Assembly: GCA_003342895.1 (NCBI GenBank)
Contig: PTFA01000541.1
Coordinates: forward strand, 62,001-126,000
Length of the DNA stretch: 64,000 bases
Source of the DNA: Casuarius casuarius
Lineage: Eukaryota; Chordata; Aves; Casuariiformes; Casuariidae
Direction of reading: 5' to 3'
This document shows, one piece after another, positions 10,563 through 21,668 of the stretch (the stretch's first letter is position 1; each line of letters begins with the position of its first letter). Under the pieces are notes generated by a model. That model was not told the origin of the DNA. It saw only the letters and a list, made by a program, of their open reading frames with translations, and made no database searches. The translations under genes were made by a program, and so were the position numbers.

Positions 10563-11660
10563 TCCTAGAAAAGCAATTGCCCCAAATTTAGCCGTAACAG
10601 GATCAGCTTCTCAACTGCATTTTGCTGGGGTTTGTATTATTGCCTGAAAGAAAGGGACAATAAAGTAGTCAAAAGGGTTTATCTGGTGAGGAGCTCTGCC
10701 GATGAAGAGAAGCTGAGTTAGCCTGCGGGAACCTCGATACAACCCAGCATAACACAATAGATGCTATTAAGGCAAGAAGAATTTTACCTCTGATATTCAC
10801 AGGTTGCTTTTGCTCATAATGGGCAGTAAAGAAACTGGATAAATATTTCACGCATTTTGTATTCTTTGACTTTATGATAGCAGTGTTAAAGGAGGCTTCC
10901 TCAACAGAAGGCAACAATCCCTTTTTCAAGGTATTGACTGCCTCAGAGGGATTCAGTGAGATGAGAAGAGAAACAAGCTATATACTGACATTTAATTCAT
11001 GTGCTCTCCCAGCGCCAGAGGAGATACAACCTCTCTTTGCATTATTTATACAGGAATACCTGGAGAACTTAAGGGGAGTATCTTCCACCACGGAGGAATG
11101 AATGCTCTGAGAAAAGTGGCACTACTCTGCTTGGGGACATGGTAAAGTTTAATTACACCTTGCAGTCAGGAAAATGGTCTGGCATAGTCAGACAGGACTG
11201 TTTGATGCCGATCATATTTTTCCCATTTTTGCATTAATTTAGTAGGCCCTAATTCAGATCAGTCCTTCAGTAGCTGCACAGCTTTAGGCATTTTGGTAGA
11301 ACATGATTGTTGTCACACAAGTATATAAATACTTTGCTAAATCAGGATTAGAGTTCAATTTAGCATTGATGTATTCCACTTCCAACTTTCTTTTTTTCAC
11401 CTTTTTTTTTTTTTAAGCCATTGGACACTGACAGTCTGAATAGTTTCAAGCCCAACCTTGTAAAGTCTAAAATCTGAGTTAGATTTCTGCTTTTGTAAAT
11501 TAAGAGAGGGCCACGAATCATAACCACATCCTTGAGTGACACCTCTGCAAAGGTCTATAGAGCTGCATAAGAGCCTTTGATCATTCCTAAGGTTGGAAAC
11601 TCTCATTCCTACTTCCAGTTAAGGCAGCACTTTGGGTCCATCAGCCACATCATGGTATCG

Positions 11661-11699
11661 TTTTTTTTGTTTTGTTTTGTTTTCTTTTCTTTTCTTTTG
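11661..11699. repeat. TTTTG/TTTTC pentanucleotide tract
   Basis: A T8 run followed by TTTG/TTTTG units and then TTTTC units. Confidence 0.85.
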
Positions 11700-12345
11700 A
11701 GGCCAGTAAAAATTCTTGGGCAAATGCACAAGACTTTTTAGTTATTTTAAAGAAGCTGGGGCAAAGAACAAAATTCTAGTACTGTAATTTTGAAATGAAT
11801 CCCATCCTAGGTGTACGGCATGGCACAAGATGACTTCCGTGCTGATTCTAGTCCCCTCAGGGTATGATGTATACAAATACCTAGACATTGGTCTTTAGAG
11901 ACATTTGAAATGCTGAGGGTTATCTTTCCTGACCTCCCTCCCACTGATGCTTCAGGAAGATGTTTCTCCTTCATATCCTCTGTTCTACCTGCTAGCCCTG
12001 TACAGATGTCCAAAACACTTTAAAGTGACTCAGACTAGGTGCTTACGTTTAGACAAATGAATAAAGACCCTAAGAAAGGGCTGGTATAACCTGATCTTAT
12101 GAGGGTGCTGTGAGCAGGAAGCACTAAGATTTTTACATGGAAAACCATAAAAGCATCCATCAGAGAAAATTTTCACCTTGTTCTCAGGGCTATACTCCAA
12201 TAACGACACCTGGAAGGATGATGATGATGCAAAAGCTGTGTGCAGCAAGAAGGGTGAATATTTGCCTACATCTATTACCCCAGTTTACTAAGACTATGTT
12301 TCTGCTTGCTGAGCAACTAAAGGCAATCAATCTTTCTGCCTCCTC

Positions 12346-12419
12346 TGTTATCAGTGAGATATTAAATACAAAAGAAAAAAAATGTTATCAGTGAGATATT
12401 AAATACAAAAGAAAAAAAA
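12346..12419. repeat. Perfect 37 bp tandem duplication
   Basis: The 37 bases at 12346-12382 are repeated without a mismatch at 12383-12419. Each unit ends in an A-rich run (AAAAGAAAAAAAA). The first copy lies inside an 85-codon frame that ends within the second copy, which is of no likely consequence. The exact identity means a recent event, or an assembly artefact at the A-run. Confidence 0.95.
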
Positions 12420-13403
12420 CTCCTCTTACATGCACTTGGCGAAACTCCATGTGTTTCAGCAGTGCTTCTGCCACTAGTGCCCAGGCCTGACCTCACAGGC
12501 TGAGGTTGCCCAGGCTGTCGGAGAGGTTAGCCATATATCCATTACTTCCATTTACCCGCTTTCTGCCCTGCCTTTGCCAACACTAAAGCAATGAAGGATT
12601 GCTAAGCATGCTGTTAGGAAAAAAACAGATTTGCTGGCAATGAAAAGGTGCTTTTTGGAACCGCCAGAGGAGGAAAAAAAAAACAAAAAAACCCAAAAAA
12701 TAAACATCAAATACATGGCACTAGTACAGGTACATGGACATGGTGTATTTAACCTTCTGACTGAAGTGAACTGTGCTCCTAATGGGAAGGCAAAAGCTCT
12801 TCTCTAAGCCTTTCCACAGTGGTGGCTGCCTAGAAGGTGTCCTTTGCCCATAGCCCCTTTTCTCATGCTCTTGGTTTGTTGAGTTGATAGCACATATAGC
12901 ATTTGGCAAGAAGAGTAGCTGTACATACCCAGAAGAGCATTAAAGTACCTGAATGGCTTCTTTTTACAAAAATATCCAAGGCTTTTTAATGCCCTCGAGG
13001 GGGTGTTACGATCTCAATTTTTGCCCTGTCATTTGCTATCTCCTGAGAGCAACATATCCTATCAGCTTGAAGGAAATTAAGGGGTGGTGGAAAGAAACAT
13101 ATCAAATACCCTTTTCTTTTACTTACTCTGACATTTCATGAGAGAGTGTCTAGTTCTGCTCAGTTAGCATATGATTTACCTTTAACGCTGAGAGAAGCTG
13201 TGGGTGTAATTCCACACCTGACTAAATCGCAGATTAAAAGACCTGTGTCAGCTCCAGTCAAAGTTATACAGTATCTGGGGTTAAAGGCAGGTAATACCGT
13301 GATTATCAATCAACATCAAACTATGGAAAAGAAATGCCATTAATATATTGTGAGTTTATAATATGGGAAAGCTAATAGCTCTAAATCTGCAATACATGTT
13401 TAA

Positions 13404-13480
13404 ACAGCATCTCCCACTGTCTCTGTTAGAGTCCTGGGCTAGATGGATCACTAGGCTCACCCCACTGGATATATTTTTTT
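13404..13480 (+). mobile_element. Ancient LINE/SINE 3' tail (CR1-related)
   Basis: The block 'cactgtctctgttagagtcc' then 'tgggctagatggatcactag' then 'gctcaccccactggata' follows the 3' tail shared by old amniote CR1-related LINEs and their SINEs ('cactgttggagacaggatac', 'tgggctagatggacc', 'ttggtctgacccagtatgg'). Two other pieces in this window (19120-19270 and 25540-25620) show the same tail. Confidence 0.5.
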
Positions 13481-14104
13481 TTTAATCTTATAACTCCTAT
13501 AAGATATTTCATTGTAACATTTGATTAGGAAAGTGGAAAATTCAGAAAGCAACACAGCATGGATTAGATGGAGCAAACGCTGGCCAGCAGACAGATCATA
13601 CATTGCAATTATAATGCAAAACTATGTTTAACATGATGTGTTTCTAGTGTAGTCTTAAAGACTTGGTTTTTGTGCTCCATTATTCAACATTTTATTAGGG
13701 ACCTGGAAGAAATCCTTACTAATAAGACTGTCAGAGAATCCATGAAGAGGAAAGAATGAATAATGTGGACTCTCCCCAGGGACAGCGTGACTCTGAAAAA
13801 GATTTGTGCCTGCCTCAACCAGACCGAGGAAATAGTAATGGGGGGTTAAACCTTGCCTGGAAGCCTTCAAAGAGGGTTTATCTTCGAAGAGCGATATTTG
13901 AGCCCGGGGCTTATTCTACCAAGCAGCTAGGACATGATCAGGGTTTCTGCCCAGGGTCTAGCATTGTGGAGAGGGCTAAAGAGTTCCTTGAGTGTTAGGA
14001 GAGTCTTCTTAGGGTTAGAAAAGGTCTGTTACCTCCGCACCTTCATCAACTGTGACTGCAACTGGAAAACCTTATCCATTTTCTAATAGTCATCGTTTAA
14101 GGAT
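13481..14104. other. Non-coding DNA, nothing recognised
   Basis: No gene recognised. The 13756-13998 plus-strand frame (80 codons) and the overlapping minus-strand frame 13655-13870 show no domain. The stretch leads into a CR1-like tail, so part of it could be unrecognised CR1 3' UTR. Confidence 0.45.
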
Positions 14105-14166
14105 GTTGCCCAACTGGAGCAACCTAAATTATTCTATGATTCCAACCTAAATTATTCCATGATTTG
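14105..14166 (+). mobile_element. CR1-like 3' terminus with duplicated tail
   Basis: The stretch ends in 'caacctaaattattctatga' and a near-identical second copy, matching the CR1 3' end in which 'caacctaaatgattctatga' is followed by terminal octamers. The 23 bases at 14120-14142 recur at 14143-14165 with two differences. Upstream CR1 sequence is not clearly recognisable. Confidence 0.5.
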
Positions 14167-14994
14167 GCACTTGAAACCAAAAAGCTTTCAATGAGGACAT
14201 TGATTTCTTTATTCCATCAAGACAAGGTCAATAAATGGCATAACAGGGCCTAGTCTTTTCTCTCTATTCAAATGGGGAGAAAAAGTGCAGTAGTAGTACA
14301 GTTTTCTTAACAAAGGATAATATAACAGAATCCAGTGTCTGGAAATGTAAACAAGGCAAATTCAGCCTCAAAATAAGATATCAGTGTTCAGCAGTCAGAG
14401 TAATTGGCCACTGGAACAATGCACCAAGTGTTCTCATTACTAGATATTTTTGTCTCTAAATCTGCTTTGTTGGTTTTATTTTTTCCCTAAAGAATATATG
14501 CTACTGAAACCAAAATTAATGGACTTGCATCAGGGTTAAGTTCAGGGTAGTCATGTATTATGGAGGTGATGAGAAAAGATAATCACAGCGGTTCCTTCTG
14601 GCTTTGAAATAAACAATTCTTCTCTAACTCTCTTTTCAGCAACTGCAGCTCAAAGTGCTCGGTGAAGGAAGCTGTTTGCATTAGAAATGGGGAGGGATGC
14701 AGGAAAGGAATTTGCTCAGCAACACTTAAGAGGCCAAGAGCAAAACTAGGAACGGAAGTCCTAGTTAGGCTCTCTCACTCAGGTCTTAATCTTGTACATT
14801 ACTAACACTAACAACAGAAGTCTCTGCTCCAGGAGCTGAACTGTAAAGGGAAAAAAATATGAAAATAAGACTGCTATGCTTGACATAGAAACCAAGGACC
14901 CTGAAACACCTATAGTATCAACATTGCTTTGATATATCCTTGTGCCTCTGGGGAAAGCCCATCATCATATGAGTTCTTTGGCTTGCAACAACCC

Positions 14995-15012
14995 TTTTTT
15001 TTTTTTTTTTTT
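14995..15012. repeat. Poly-T tract, 18 bases
   Basis: Uninterrupted run of 18 T. Confidence 0.95.
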
Positions 15013-15959
15013 AAGGCAAAGTTACCATCAAAAAGCATCAGCCATTCAGTCTGGGTGTTTGGAAAGATGAATTCTCCTTCCAGAGCAAAAATGTGAGGCT
15101 AGTTGTATAGTCGCACAAAAGATTCATTTGTGCAAAGCGAGCACAAGCCCTTTTTGTTATGTTTTCCATAACACTGAAAGATAAACTTTTGCAGAACTGA
15201 GTAAAACATAGAAATAAAAACTTAGATACTTAAGAAGTGGTCAAATCAGGAAATGCAAACTTTTTTTTTTCTCTTTTTTTGGTCCTGGAATTGGAAATAG
15301 CCACTGCTGCTATGCATTGCTCAGACAAAAAAAAATAAGATGTGACATTTTGGAGTGTATACGATCTGGTAAAATATAAAATATTTAATAAATATGTAAA
15401 TTGGTCAAGCTGCTTCCCCAAGGAGGAAAGCTTCAGTCATGCTTTACAGACCTCATTCACTTAGGCAAATACTTTAAGAGGATCAAGGATGGATTTTAAA
15501 TGAAGTTAAAGTTTAACGAGGAATATATAATTCTTCAAGGAAGAGATTTTGTCATCTTCCATTTATAACTTCTTGCAAGCTTCAAAAGTAAAAAATTGAG
15601 GGAGTAGCTTTCTGAAGCTTTGTGTATGCAAACTAGGAGAGCCGAAGCAGTCCACCTGAATTCCGCAATCAGGGATTTGTCAAAATATTAGAAACTGATG
15701 AGGGCTCCATCTCTCCCATTGCTCAGGGAGTTCTGGATTTTCTCCAGGGTATATATAACTTCTCTGTTCAATTCATTCCTGTAGGATTCAGACAAAGAGT
15801 CTTCAAACATTTCCTCTTGGGAAATATCAGCAGCTGAAAGGGACATCCTAAGTCACTAAGACCTAAGTCAGGTATCATATATCCGCTTTTATAATCACCT
15901 CAAGTTCCCTCTTAAAATATTTAAATGTTTTGCTTTGCAAAAAAGCTAAATCTTGTCCC

Positions 15960-16045
15960 TCCAAAACCTCATTTCTTTAGAAGTAAGGAGCCTCTTTCTA
16001 ATTTCCAGCTTGAATTGATTCATATCTAAAATATATTAATTTAAT
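15960..16045 (-). mobile_element. Possible ancient CR1/L3-like remnant
   Basis: On the plus strand, 'ctttctaatttccagcttga' followed by 'attgattcatatcta' resembles the same CR1/L3 3' segment seen more clearly at 4975-5175. The match is short and AT-rich, so chance cannot be excluded. Confidence 0.3.
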
Positions 16046-16534
16046 TTGGAGTCAACATCCTGTTTAAAAATAGGTAGTTCTATCATAGCCAGAACACAGA
16101 AGAGTTCAGAGAAAGTATTCCACATTCATAAATCAAGACTGACATCTGTCCTGAGCTATTATGACATGTGCAATATTTTGAGATTGCTTAGTTATGAGTG
16201 AAAGATTGTTTCATAAGACATGTACAGAGAAATGTTTTGATGATACAGATTTGATAAAATCCAGTAACAGTCCTAAAAAGGCTGTGAACATTAAGAAAGC
16301 TAAAAGAAATGGGTAGGTGAGGAAAGGAACTGATAAATAACCCAGATGGTCCATCACATTGGGAAGGACCCCTAGTGAGGGCACATGCTACATTTATATT
16401 TTGTAACCTAATTCTCAGTTACAAGGCTGGATGAAAAAAAGTCAGTGCTGGTTGAATTACTAGAGCTGGAGGATGTTTGCAACTAATGAAAAGGTTGTTT
16501 GGGGACGGGTATCAGAAGAGAGAAATTTCCCTGG

Positions 16535-16570
16535 GCATGTTCTTTGCTCTGTGCATGTTCTTTGCTCTGT
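16535..16570. repeat. Perfect 18 bp tandem duplication
   Basis: The 18 bases at 16535-16552 (gcatgttctttgctctgt) are repeated exactly at 16553-16570. In the overlapping 63-codon plus-strand frame this keeps phase (six codons), but that frame is not supported as a gene. Confidence 0.95.
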
Positions 16571-19119
16571 GCAAAGGTGCATTGTGGAAAGACAGCCTGT
16601 CATCTGGATAACTCCAACTGCCCACAATTTCTTATATTACTCAACCTGCATTTCAATCTGTTAGTTTTCACCCTGTTTCTCTGAGTAATTTCACACTAGA
16701 AGTAATTATTCTTTCTTTTTTATGTGCTCACTCTTCAGATGCTGGAAAGTTTGAAACAAACTGTCAAAAAACTCGAGACCTTGTGGGATTCAAAATTTAC
16801 TTTTCTCTCTAGCAGAAAAAGCATTATCTCATGCTTCTGCGATGTCTGCTTGGAGACCAGCATTCTGCTGCAATCGCCCATCTACTTGGTACACGTCTAA
16901 AGTGGTGTGGTAAAGAGGAAAGTGGACTGGATTGAGAACGTTTTTTATTTGAAAACCAAATTTCATCAGCATTAACACCATATTATTCACTCAGCACAGC
17001 AGTCAGGTTTCTTTATCTTCCCTGACTTCACCTTTCGGTGTCCATGACGGGAGAAGAGAAGGAAGAGGACAAGGGTCCCCCACTGCATTTTCCTGGACGT
17101 CCATCTGGAGAAGGAGTGTGTGAGAGAGGCAGATCTGAGGGATCACAAGCCCATGAGGATCGTCATGTTCTCACCAAAAGGGATAGCTTCATAGGGCCAG
17201 TTTTACTACTGGCTTGAGTAAGATTGCTGTAGTATTGTGCAAGGTTTCCTGAAGCGTGGCAAGATTCAACTCTGCTTGTGCCATATGGACATAAACACAC
17301 CAAATGCTTTTTAATGCTGAATCAACCATAGTCAGAATCACTGCTACACCCACATGCAGACAAGTTGCTCAGGTTCTCACTCCGAGCTCAGCATATGGAC
17401 ATAATTTTTACTGCCCTATGGTGAAGTTGAGGCTCGGTGCTCCTCCAGGGGTGGAACTGGCTCTTATTGCTGCAGGTGCATAAGATTGCCATAGATACTC
17501 AAGGAAAGTTTCATGTCCCTTCACTTTAGCCATCCAAAAATCATCCATGCAATCTGTTTGGCCAACTAGACCCTCAGTAGAGTCACTGGAGAGAAGCAGT
17601 CACTTTTGGAGTGCAGTATCAACAGCAGGCAAACAATTTGCCTTCTGGACAACTTTCCCTCTACCACCGACTGTGACTAGGTTAGTGTCTTCTTTAGACC
17701 AGCTTCCTAACTTCTGCGTGGCCAAAGTTAAGTGCAATGAACCTAAGTTCAAGAAACATGAAATTTGCATCACTTGCTATCCAGGACTGACATTCGCATT
17801 CCCCCAACTCCCTCAGTCAATGGAGGTGTATGACTACAGATGCCTGTTCTGGGGTTTTTGTTTGTTTGTTTGTCTTTTTTCTTTTTTAGTTTGGTCCAAA
17901 TTCCTACCTTTTCACACTGGCCTGTTTCTCACTGGGAAACCTTCTCACTGCAGCCACTCACCATCTCTCTACAGCTCCTGCAGATGTAACTGAGCGGAGC
18001 AATATACGAGACATTTTCGTTGATGAAGCTGTGGCTGTATAGCAATGTGGAACTTGGGAAAGCTATATGCGTCAGGAAATGCCTACTGAAAATTAGTTAC
18101 ACACGCTGGCAGTCAAGCAGTTAAACTAGGCATGGAATTGGTTTGCAATCTGTTCCACCAGTCTCTTATGTTTCCACTGTCAAAGTGGGATTATTTTTCA
18201 GCAAAATGGCTACCCTCCAGTACCAGCCTCGGGAATCAGTGTAATTAAAAACAAAAAAAAGTTTTATTGTTTTTAAATATATCTCTAAGCTACGTGGGAA
18301 AGGGAAGTAGAAATCTAGTGCAAACTAGAATATTTCTTCTTACTATTCATGCTTATCAGTCTGTATTCAGTCATGAGCCAAAGAGGCTGGGTTTGATCTG
18401 TTGTGCTTGAGATAGTCTTTACTGCTTAAAAAGAAGTATGTCCTCAGTGTTTATTCATGGTGACAACAAAATGTTTCTCACCGCTGGGAAATGCCAGGCC
18501 GCGGGGAAAAGCAGGAAGGGTGCATCTTTTCTTGGTTGCATGAGCATCCCATGCTTGGTGCTGCGAGAACAGAAACGTAACAGCTTTTAACGTGTGTCTT
18601 CCATAACCTTCCTCAAGGACACCTTCCTGCAGAAGGGAGCAGTGATGCTATTTGCCTGCTCTGCTGTGTGTAGGGTGCCTTTTAATGGGATTTCATGTCA
18701 GACCTAGAATTCTGGGGGAGGTTTAATAAGCATAAAAAGCTAACCTTCTCCCCACTTTACCCTGAAATCTACTTTCTCAGCAGAAGGGCAAACTCTGCCT
18801 CTCCTCTGGGTTAGCTTGAATACTCAGAGCTACCAGGACGATGCCTTCATGACAGTTAAGCCCTCTCTGTGAAAGAGAATTGGCTGTTCCCTAAGCAAGC
18901 AAATGATATCTAGTGAAGAATAGAGAGAAAATTGAACAATTTAAATTTCAAACTTCGATTTTACTCTTGTCACATCCCACTGTATGAAATCTTATGCTGT
19001 ATACACAGGTAAACATATTTTTTAGCATCTTTAATGACTAGTTTCAAAACACAACTGGACAAATCAACAGAATAAAAATCCATCAAGGTCAGCCAAAGGC
19101 CTCTGCTCAGAAAGTCCAA

Positions 19120-19270
19120 GAACCACAAGTCACTGGAGACTGGGAGGATGTTATGGGGAGATACCGCTTGGTCTCTCCTTATATTCTTGCCTAACCATCA
19201 CAGTTGGTCACTGTAAGAGACAGGATGCTGAAGGACTAGATCCTATGGTCTGACTCAGTCTTTCTTACCT
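19120..19270 (+). mobile_element. Ancient CR1-related LINE/SINE 3' tail
   Basis: The order 'actggagactgggaggatg', 'gttggtcactgtaagagaca', 'ggatgctgaaggactagatc', 'tatggtctgactcagtcttt' follows the common 3' tail of old amniote CR1-related elements ('ggccactgttggagacagga', 'tactgggctagatggacctt', 'tggtctgacccagtatgg'). It ends next to a long T run. This is the best preserved of three such tails in the window. Confidence 0.65.
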
Positions 19271-19290
19271 TTTTTTTTTTTTTTTTTTTT
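19270..19290. repeat. Poly-T tract, 21 bases
   Basis: Uninterrupted run of 21 T, directly after an ancient retroelement tail. Confidence 0.95.
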
Positions 19291-21598
19291 ATGGTAACAG
19301 CTTCTCCTTGAGGTTGATTTTTCTATTACTCTATGCAGAAATGCATCTACTTCCAGGGAGGATGCAGCAGGTGTTTTACAGCACTCAGCAATGTTGTGCC
19401 ACAGCTTGGGTAGGAACTGAGGGATATTTTTATACTATCATTATAAGAGGTGGGAACCAGATGCAGATAATAAAATCAAACAAAGTGGATTTAGTGAGGA
19501 AATGAAGCCTGCAGCTTCTGCTTGCACTAGGAGCACACTATCACTGCTGAGCTTGAATGGCCAAGGTTATTGGGCTAAATCTTGCACAACTGAAGATCAG
19601 AAGACATGAATAAAGTGAGCTAAATATCTGGTCCCAAGCTTTGTAAATAGTTATCACTACTGCCTAATAGAATGGCTGCTGGGACCAAAGTGTGACTTTG
19701 GCCCAAAAGGAAAAGTAAAGCAGCGGAAAGGAGAAGTGAGCCTTGTCTGAAAAAGACTGTGTCTCTATACAGACAGAAGGGCAAGGTAATTCAGCTAGTA
19801 GAGCCCAGAAACATCCTGTAACAGGAGTCAGCAGTTGCTAAGCATGCCTTAAAGGTTATCTTCATCAGTTCCTTCCCAGTAAGCCATTCTTCCCTGATCG
19901 CCAGCCCAAACTGAGCACATGCGTGTAGGGGGAGGTAAGGCTCCTAGCTACCAAATCCTGGATGTGTGGATGGATCCAGCACCCCGTCCACGAAGGGCTC
20001 AGAGCATCGTCCACATTGGCACATGTTTGGCAGCATGGCCAGTGTCAGAAACTCCCATTCTGCTTTGGCCCCAGGCAGCAGTTTAACTCCTTGCTCTGAT
20101 AGCATTATTCATGGAGTCATGGTGCAAACTGAATTAACTAAACAACTGGGAGTGACGAAAACCAACCAACCAAACAAACCCCCTAAAATGCATCTCTCTC
20201 TCATTTTTAGAGCCAGTTCATTCCATTGACTTGGTTTATAACTGGATCAACATAGATAAGGAGTCAGTAAAATATGATCCTGGACAGGAACAAATAACTG
20301 GGAGCAGCGGGAAAATGGGAACCACTTAAAGCAACTTGGCTACAGAGAACTTGAAGCAGGGGAAGACAGCCTGAAGAAACGTGTGTGCCTTGAGAATGAG
20401 TTCCTAATACTTCTATCACATTACTTATAGTGAAGTGCTATACCAGCTTTACTTACTACAAAATAAACTTCCCAGACACATATTTTCCAAGAAAATAAGG
20501 GGACGATAGCCTCCCAAGTTCGTCCTATTAGCATGTTTTGGTTCTGTTTAAGGACATATGAATTATTATGTAGTCCTGCAGTCTCCCGTTCCAGCCAAAG
20601 GCTGTGTCCCATCCCACTTCCATTAACGTATAGTTCACTGCAACTTGTTTAGGTAGGAGAGCACTTTCCCTCCAGTGGAAGATAAACACAACCTCTTGCT
20701 TGCAAGCTTGGCTGAATTAAAGTCCGAATAGGCAGGGCTGAAGGAACTGATGGTCTGTACTATCCTGCCTGATATAACAGTGGTCATGGAAAGAAAATAG
20801 CGGTGTAGATCCTTGAAGATATCTGGAGTATCTCCCCAGATTCAAACTCCCAGATCCACTTGGATACCAGCTCCAGTTTCACCAACAGCTGTGGATCTTC
20901 TGCTTTCATCCAAAAGCAGTAACTGCCAGCTGAGACTATTCCTGAACTACCTGCTGGTTTTGATGTCGGAGAATGGCTTCAAAACTGAGCCGTATCCATT
21001 CTTTTCAAGATCTGAGCATCCCAAACTATACATATATATTTTTATAGTATATATACAGTGTGTGTGTGTACCTAAGTATATATACGTATTCATGTGTGTA
21101 TATATGTATATATATGCGTATATAAACCATACCACTTGAAACCTTGCAGATGAATATATAAAACTGCAAGAAAATAAGGAATTCTCTGGGAGAAATGCCA
21201 GTATTTTTACATTCCAGTGGCTTTTGATCAATAGCGTTTTATAGTCCCTACTTTCAATCTGTTTTAATGTTTCTTTCTCAGAGTAACTGAAGAATACTCC
21301 CATTCTGAAAGCTGACTAGTACGTTACTAGCAACGTACATATCAGGATTTTACATATGGTTGCCCTGAGGTTTACTTCTGAAAAATCAGGAGTCCAACTT
21401 GCTTTTTAAGCTGAGGAGAAGCACAAGTATCACTTACAATTCTAACTTTTTTTTCTCATCATTTCTGGAGTCCACTAATTGATCTGGGCCTTTGGTTCAA
21501 TACAGAGGCAGAAGGACTCACTTTACCAATCTAGCTTATGTCAGAGTACTGAAGTCCAAATCTTGTGGCCTAAAAGGAAGTGATGTGGCTGTGAGAGT
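19291..21598. other. Non-coding DNA with one AT-rich tract
   Basis: No gene recognised. The tract at 21027-21125 is listed separately; frames crossing it (for example 20813-21139 plus and 20947-21303 minus) only translate simple repeat. Confidence 0.55.
21027..21125. repeat. Compound TA/TG microsatellite
   Basis: About 100 bases of interrupted TATA, TGTG and TATG units. Confidence 0.9.
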
Positions 21599-21668
21599 TT
21601 TGTAGCAAGGCAATGCCCAAGGTCACTCATCTGGTAGGTATAAATCACCAGCTGGGAATTTGGCCCTG
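21599..21668 (-). mobile_element. MIR/L2-like SINE fragment
   Basis: On the plus strand 'caatgcccaaggtcactcat', 'ctggtaggtataaatcacca', 'gctgggaatttggcc' follows the reverse complement of a MIR core ('ttgcccaaggtcacacagc', 'tagtaagtggcagagcc', 'gggattcgaacc'). Fragmentary and old. Confidence 0.5.

Larger units (their letters stand above)
9996..13403. other. Mostly unique non-coding DNA
   Basis: No gene recognised. Holds T/TTTTC-rich tracts, an inverted repeat and a 37 bp tandem duplication, all listed separately, plus an A-rich stretch at about 12670-12703. Short open frames on both strands show no known domains. Confidence 0.55.
14167..19119. other. Mostly unique non-coding DNA
   Basis: No gene recognised over about 5 kb. 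It contains poly-T (14995-15012), a GTTT tract (about 17857-17875), an 18 bp duplication and a weak LINE-like piece, listed separately. The 148-codon plus-strand frame 17547-17993 includes translated GTTT repeat (a Phe/Leu/Val-rich run) and has no recognisable domain. Confidence 0.55.

Noticed and set aside
17547..17993. 148-codon plus-strand open frame
   Set aside because: Part of it is translated GTTT microsatellite; no domain seen.
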